DNA of 64,000 nt from CAVTWH01 sp963738365 (lineage in GTDB: Bacteria > Actinomycetota > Actinomycetes > Mycobacteriales > Micromonosporaceae). The stretch spans positions 992,001 to 1,056,000 of the forward strand of contig CAVTWH010000006.1 of the NCBI GenBank assembly GCA_963738365.1, given 5' to 3'. Positions within the stretch are counted from its first letter, which is position 1; each line of letters starts with the position of its first letter. The notes below the pieces were generated by a model. It was not told the DNA's origin and ran no database searches. It worked only from the letters and a program-made list of their open reading frames with translations. A program made the translations under genes and the position numbers. This document shows, one piece after another, positions 60,021-64,000 of the stretch.

Positions 60021-60374
60021 TCAGCGGGGCTTGTCGTCGATGCCGGGGCGCCGGCTGCCGACCCGGGACAGCCGCCGCACCTGCTCGGGGAGCCCGGCCA
60101 GGGTCTCCTGCTTGCGCAGCAGTCGGGTGAGGAACCACACGGCGCCGCCGAGCACGGTGATGTCGTCGAGGTAGATCGGGTCGGGGAGGATGTCGATCGG
60201 GAAGATCGTGTAGATGAGCGCGCCCCAGAACACCACCTGGCCCTTGGCGCCCATCGTGGACAGCGCCCGGCGGACCGCGACCAGGCGGAACAACAGCCGT
60301 ACCGCGAACACCAGAGTGACCACGGCGACGACCGCCACGATCACGCCCAGAATGATCCACTCCTGCCGGGACAT
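60021..60374 (-). CDS. DUF1232 (YkvA-like) membrane protein
   Basis: The 117-residue protein has one N-terminal helix (about 5-30) and the DUF1232 segment VVFWGALIYTIFPIDILPDPIYLDDITVLGGAVWFL at about 50-85, with the hallmark P-x-D-x-x-P-D. Function is unknown. ATG at 60374; convergent with the methyltransferase gene. Confidence 0.85.
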   Translation of the reverse strand: MSRQEWIILGVIVAVVAVVTLVFAVRLLFRLVAVRRALSTMGAKGQVVFWGALIYTIFPIDILPDPIYLDDITVLGGAVWFLTRLLRKQETLAGLPEQVRRLSRVGSRRPGIDDKPR

Positions 60375-60574
60375 TGCGCCTCCTGCGTCTCGACCCTGGT
60401 CATACCCATCCGGCCCGGGCGTGAACCGTCCGGCGTCCGGTGCGAATCGTGCCGCCGCGGGCTGGTGCTGGAATCGTGCGGCACCGGGCGGGCCGACCGC
60501 CACCCCCGCCCGGCCCGGCCGGTGCAGGATGGCAGCGTCAGGACAACGTCGTCACCAGCGAGGAGATGAGCAGC

Positions 60575-61879
60575 GTGGGTACCGATGACCTGTGGGCCCG
60601 GCACCGGGCGGTGATGCCCTCTTGGATGCCGGTGTACTACGCCGAACCCATGGAGATCGTCTCCGGCTCGGGCCGCCGGGTCACCGCCGCCGACGGCCGC
60701 AGTTACCTGGATTTCTTCGGTGGCGTGCTGACCAACATGATCGGTTACGACATCCCGGAGATCCGCGCGGCGCTGGCGCGGCAGCTGGACACCGGCGTGC
60801 TGCACACCTCCACCCTCTACCTGATCCGCAACCAGGTGGAGCTGGCCGAGCGGATCGCCCGGCTGTCCGGCATCGCCGACGCCCGGGTGTTCTTCACCAA
60901 CTCCGGTACCGAGGCCAACGAGGCCGCCCTGCTGATGGCCACCAACTACCGGCGCAGCAACCAGATCCTGGCGGTCCGCAACAGCTACCACGGGCGTACC
61001 TACGCCACCATGGGCGTCACCGGTAACCGTTCCTGGTCGGCCTCCTCGCTGAACCCGCTGAACGTGGCGTACCTGCACTCCGGTGACCGGCGCCGGGGGC
61101 TGCTGGCCGGGCTGGACGATGAGCGGCACATCGAGGCGGCGGTGGCGGACCTGCGGGAGATCCTGGTGACCCAGACCGCCGGTGACGTGGCAGCGCTGAT
61201 CGCCGAGCCGATCCAGGGCGTGGGCGGCTTCGTCGCCGGCCCGGACGGGCTGTTCGGGGCGTACCGCAAGGTGCTGGACGAGAACGGTGCGCTCTACATC
61301 TCCGACGAGGTGCAGACCGGCTGGGGCCGCACCGGCGAGCACTTCTGGGGTTACCAGGCGCACGGGGTCACCCCGGACCTGTTGACCTTCGCCAAGGGGA
61401 TCGGCAACGGGCTGGCGCTGGCCGGGGTGGTGGGCCGGGCCGAGGTGATGGAGGCGGTCCCGGGCATCTCGTTCTCCACCTTCGGCGGCAATCCACTGGC
61501 CACCGCGGGCGGCGTGGCGGTGCTGGACTACCTGGTCGAGCACGACCTGCAGGCGAACGCGGCGCGGACCGGCGCCATCCTGCGCGACGGGCTGCGCCCC
61601 ACCGTCGACCGGCTGGGCATCGTCGGCGACGTCCGCGGCAAGGGGCTGATGCTCGGGGTGGAGCTGGTCGAGCCGGGCACCGAGAACCCCAACGCGTACG
61701 CGACCGGCCGGGTCTTCGAGGAGTGCCGGCGGCTGGGCCTGCTGGTCGGCAAGGGCGGCCTGTACGGCAACGTGCTGCGCATCGGGCCGCCGTTGACGCT
61801 GACCGGGGAGGAGGCCCGGGAGGGCTTGGAAATCCTTCTTACCGCGCTGTCCACTGTGGAGGCCGAACCCGGGGCCTGA
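60575..61879 (+). CDS. Class III PLP-dependent aminotransferase
   Basis: The 434-residue protein belongs to the ornithine/acetylornithine/beta-alanine group. FFTNSGTEANEAALLMA binds the phosphate, SYHGRTYATMGVTG is typical, YISDEVQTGWGRTGEHFWGYQAHGV holds the Asp that contacts PLP nitrogen, and TFAKGIGNGLALAG holds the PLP Lys. It uses an amino-acid or omega-amino donor; the closest is aspartate aminotransferase family / AGXT2-like proteins. GTG at 60575 was chosen because AGGAG ends 9 bp before; the ATG at 60566 touches that site. Confidence 0.93.
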   Translation: MGTDDLWARHRAVMPSWMPVYYAEPMEIVSGSGRRVTAADGRSYLDFFGGVLTNMIGYDIPEIRAALARQLDTGVLHTSTLYLIRNQVELAERIARLSGIADARVFFTNSGTEANEAALLMATNYRRSNQILAVRNSYHGRTYATMGVTGNRSWSASSLNPLNVAYLHSGDRRRGLLAGLDDERHIEAAVADLREILVTQTAGDVAALIAEPIQGVGGFVAGPDGLFGAYRKVLDENGALYISDEVQTGWGRTGEHFWGYQAHGVTPDLLTFAKGIGNGLALAGVVGRAEVMEAVPGISFSTFGGNPLATAGGVAVLDYLVEHDLQANAARTGAILRDGLRPTVDRLGIVGDVRGKGLMLGVELVEPGTENPNAYATGRVFEECRRLGLLVGKGGLYGNVLRIGPPLTLTGEEAREGLEILLTALSTVEAEPGA

Positions 61880-61913
61880 ACCGGCCCCCCGGGCGGTGCC
61901 GCTCGTCTCCGTC

Positions 61914-62051
61914 ATGCCCGACACCGGCCAGGCCCCGGCCAGCCGGCGCAGCGCGATGGCCGTGTTGGACGCCGCCTTCGAGCTCGTCCTGCGGTGGCGG
62001 TTCGGGCCCACCCACGACATTGCCGACGTTCGGGGCGATTGTCCGCAATGA
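61914..62051 (+). CDS. Possible small protein (45 residues)
   Basis: ATG at 61914 opens 45 codons with AMAVLDAAFELVLRWRFGPT near the middle, which has amphipathic helix character. No ribosome site is evident and no family is recognised. The surrounding 676-bp gap 61880-62555 holds no other credible gene, and ends with a promoter/operator region at 62464-62531. Confidence 0.3.
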   Translation: MPDTGQAPASRRSAMAVLDAAFELVLRWRFGPTHDIADVRGDCPQ

Positions 62052-62463
62052 ACGGAGCCGTCGGACTGCCGTCACGGCTGCCCGGTCGCCGACGGCGGCT
62101 GCCCGGTTCGGACAGGTCCGGTCGAGGGGTGTCGGTCGAACAGGTCAACGAGGACAGGGGTGCCGATCGTGGGCATGCTGGGCGCCGGCCGTCGACGGCC
62201 GGGCTGACCAGGGAAACTTTTACCATCCTTCCCACCGGCGGGGGATCCGGTCGAGGTGCCGCCGGGCAGATCGGACAGCGGTCACCAATCCCGGCCGGGG
62301 CGGGCGCGGAAAGCCCCCACCAGTCCCAGTGGGAACGAGCGTTTCCCCAGCTCAGGAGTGATATTTCCCGGATGCTGGGCCGGCCTGCGGCCGGGTAGTC
62401 TTCCGGCCGGTCGTCCCCTCCCCCGTGGTCGCGCTCCCATCCTCAGCCGTTGGTAACGACTGT

Positions 62464-62531
62464 GAAAACTTCTGACAGGGTTGTTGACAGTAAGGGGTCG
62501 GCAGTAAGAAGTTTTACCAGCGACAGTTAAG
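62464..62531. promoter_or_regulatory. Operator/promoter region of the RpiR gene
   Basis: AAAACTTCT (62465-62473) and AGAAGTTTT (62507-62515) are exact inverted copies, and CAGTAAG occurs at 62488 and 62502, with CAGTTAAG at 62524. TTGACA at 62484-62489 could be the -35 box. It lies 25-92 bp before the GTG at 62556 and is AT-richer than its surroundings. The RpiR regulator itself is a probable ligand. Confidence 0.5.
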
Positions 62532-62555
62532 AACCTTGCCGGAAGGAGGCGACGG

Positions 62556-63461
62556 GTGACCGACGTAGACGCGCCGCGCGCCACCGGGAGCCTCCTCGCC
62601 CGGCTGCGCAGCCAGCTGCCGGAGTTCACCGGAGCGCTGCAGCGGGTGGCCGAGCAGGTGCTCGCCGACCCGCCGGGCGCGGCTCGGGCCACCATCGTCG
62701 AGCTGGCCGAGCGCAGCGGCACCTCGCCGGCCACGGTCACCCGGTTCTGCCGGGCCATCGGCTTCGAGGGCTACGCCGACCTGCGGCTGAGCATCGCCGG
62801 TGAGACCGGCCGGGCGGCCCGGGCGGCCGGCTGGACGGTCGACATCGGGCGGGAGATCCAGCCGGGTGACCCGCTGGAGCGGGTGCTCAGCCAGATCATG
62901 GCGGCCGACACCCGGGCGCTGGCGGAGACCGCGGCGCTGCTGGACCTCGGTGCGGTGTCCCGGGCGGCGGACGCGGTGGCCGCCGCGCAGCGGGTGGACA
63001 TCTACGGCATCTCGGGCAGCGCCCTGGTCGGCGCCGAGTTGCAGCTCTGCCTGCACCGTATCGGCCTGGCCTCCTGGTCCTGGACCGACGTGCACAACGG
63101 CCTGGCCAGCGCCGCCCTGCTGCGCACCGGCGACGTCGCCATCGGCATCTCGCACAGCGGGCAGACCCGGGAGACCATCGAGATGCTCGCCGAGGCGAGC
63201 AGCAGCGGCGCCACCACCATCGCACTGACCAGCTCGCCCCGCTCGCCGCTGGCCGAGGTCGCCGACGTGGCGCTGATCCACGCCATGCAGGCCACCACGT
63301 TCCGCCCGGACGCGCTCTCCGGGCGCCATCCCCAGCTGGTCGTCCTCGACCTGCTCTACATCGCGGTGGCCCAGCGCACCCACGACCGGTCGCACGCCGC
63401 CTTCCAGGCCACCGCCAAGGCGGTCGCCGGCCACTGGGCGACGAAGGAGGCGGCCGCATGA
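62556..63461 (+). CDS. MurR/RpiR-family regulator with SIS domain
   Basis: The 301-residue protein has an RpiR HTH (TIVELAERSGTSPATVTRFCRAIGFEGYADLR, about 47-78) and a SIS sugar-phosphate domain (about 140-270; IYGISGSALVG, IGISHSGQTRETIEML, IALTSSPRSPLAEVAD). Such proteins sense phosphosugars such as N-acetylmuramate-6-phosphate. GTG at 62556 follows GGAAGGAGGCGACG. ATGA overlap with the SIS protein gene downstream, with which it is co-transcribed. Confidence 0.93.
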   Translation: MTDVDAPRATGSLLARLRSQLPEFTGALQRVAEQVLADPPGAARATIVELAERSGTSPATVTRFCRAIGFEGYADLRLSIAGETGRAARAAGWTVDIGREIQPGDPLERVLSQIMAADTRALAETAALLDLGAVSRAADAVAAAQRVDIYGISGSALVGAELQLCLHRIGLASWSWTDVHNGLASAALLRTGDVAIGISHSGQTRETIEMLAEASSSGATTIALTSSPRSPLAEVADVALIHAMQATTFRPDALSGRHPQLVVLDLLYIAVAQRTHDRSHAAFQATAKAVAGHWATKEAAA

Positions 63462-64000
63462 GCGCCCGCGCCTACGCCAGCGCCGTGGCCGACCTGGTCG
63501 GCCAGGTCAGCCGGGCCAACGAAGACCAGCTGGCCGCCGCGGCCGGGCTGGTGGTGGCCGCCCTGCGGGCCGGTGGCGTCCTGCAGAGCTTCGGTACCGG
63601 GCACTCCGAGGCGCTGGCCATGGAGCTGGCCGGGCGCCCCGGCGGACTCGTCCCCACCAACCGGCTGGCGCTGCGCGACCTCGTGGTCTACGGGGGAGCG
63701 GCGCCGGAGATCCTGCACGACGAGCGGCTCGAACGGCAGGCCGGCGTGGCGGCCCGGGTCTACCAGCTGGCGCAGGTCCGGCCCGCGGACATCTTCGTGG
63801 TGGCCTCGCAGTCGGGCATCAACGCCTCGATCGTGGAGTTCGCGCTGCTGGTCAAGGAGCGCGGGCACCACCTGATCGCCATCACTTCGGCAGCGCACAC
63901 GGCGCGGGTGGCCTCCCGGCACCACAGCGGCGCGCGACTGGCCGAGATCGCCGACGTCGTGCTGGACAACGGCGCACCGTACGGCGACGCACTGCTACCG
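63458..64000 (+). CDS. SIS-domain sugar isomerase-like protein (partial)
   Basis: The first 181 residues are visible, cut by the window end. LQSFGTGHSEALAMELAGRPGGLVP (about 40-65) and FVVASQSGINASIVEFALLVKERGHHLIAITS (about 108-140) form the SIS fold that binds phosphosugars. The Gly-Thr-Gly-His and Ser-Gln-Ser-Gly motifs are typical. Together with the RpiR regulator it likely acts in amino-sugar (muropeptide or GlcNAc) recovery. The stop lies outside the window. Confidence 0.9.
   Translation, partial: MSARAYASAVADLVGQVSRANEDQLAAAAGLVVAALRAGGVLQSFGTGHSEALAMELAGRPGGLVPTNRLALRDLVVYGGAAPEILHDERLERQAGVAARVYQLAQVRPADIFVVASQSGINASIVEFALLVKERGHHLIAITSAAHTARVASRHHSGARLAEIADVVLDNGAPYGDALLP

Noticed and set aside
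61994..62398. Plus-strand ORF of 134 codons in the gap before the RpiR gene
   Set aside because: Arg/Gly-rich, no ribosome site, no homologous pattern; treated as non-coding.

Overview
The window is GC-rich (roughly 70-75%) DNA from an actinomycete. GTG and TTG starts, ATGA/GTGA gene overlaps and the protein families point to the Micromonosporaceae (Micromonospora-like); this is an inference, since no rRNA is present. The conserved backbone follows the gene order known from Mycobacterium tuberculosis around Rv1472-Rv1488 (from memory): ABC-F ATPase (3095), small HTH protein (6168), enoyl-CoA hydratase (6650), AcnR-type TetR regulator (9673), aconitase (26939), MoxR/DUF58/VWA (46176-49369), FabG-FabI-ferrochelatase (49892-52512), a conserved hypothetical (53477), and NfeD/SPFH (56620-58128). 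Accessory blocks split this backbone.

The most striking block lies at 10.3-21 kb, between acnR and acn. It encodes what appears to be a sigma-54 factor (19591-20844, minus strand; RpoN box ARRTVAKYRS at the C-terminus) and an AAA+ activator with an intact GAFTGA loop (11493-12914, plus strand). Between them is a five-gene minus-strand operon (18910 to 12826). A near-consensus -24/-12 element (TGGCACG-N4-GTGCA, 18969 to 18954) sits 44 bp in front of the operon, and dyads further upstream could bind the activator. Actinobacteria are generally considered to lack sigma-54, so this looks like an imported, self-contained sigma-54 regulon. The operon encodes two paralogous Glu/Tyr/Gly-rich proteins sharing a glycine-rich core and an RW[IV]RR C-terminal tag, an HECGH metallopeptidase-like protein, a 616-residue protein of unknown function, and an amidohydrolase. 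Its function is unknown.

Other regions. 1-6 kb: end of a HAD hydrolase, a VLRF1-type peptidyl-tRNA hydrolase, tandem HEYGHH metallopeptidases, ABC-F, a polytopic membrane protein. 21-26.9 kb: HAD hydrolase, RIO kinase, HtrA-like protease, secreted pectinesterase with a palindromic operator, VapBC. 29.8-46 kb: Tat-exported phosphoesterase, AA10 polysaccharide monooxygenase with CBM2, LemA/DUF2207 pair, peptidases, AsnB, a cluster of toxin-antitoxin genes and remnants, and small metabolic enzymes. 52.6-64 kb: NagD-like phosphatase, DUF3097, beta-lactamase-type hydrolase, NfeD/SPFH, SpoU methyltransferase, class III aminotransferase, and an RpiR/SIS pair cut by the window end.

An AcnR-type site appears both at the acnR promoter (10275-10296) and 84 bp upstream of acn (29749-29770), matching at 19 of 22 positions, so the two genes probably remain linked despite the island between them. 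I saw no tRNA, rRNA, CRISPR array, IS element or replication origin.
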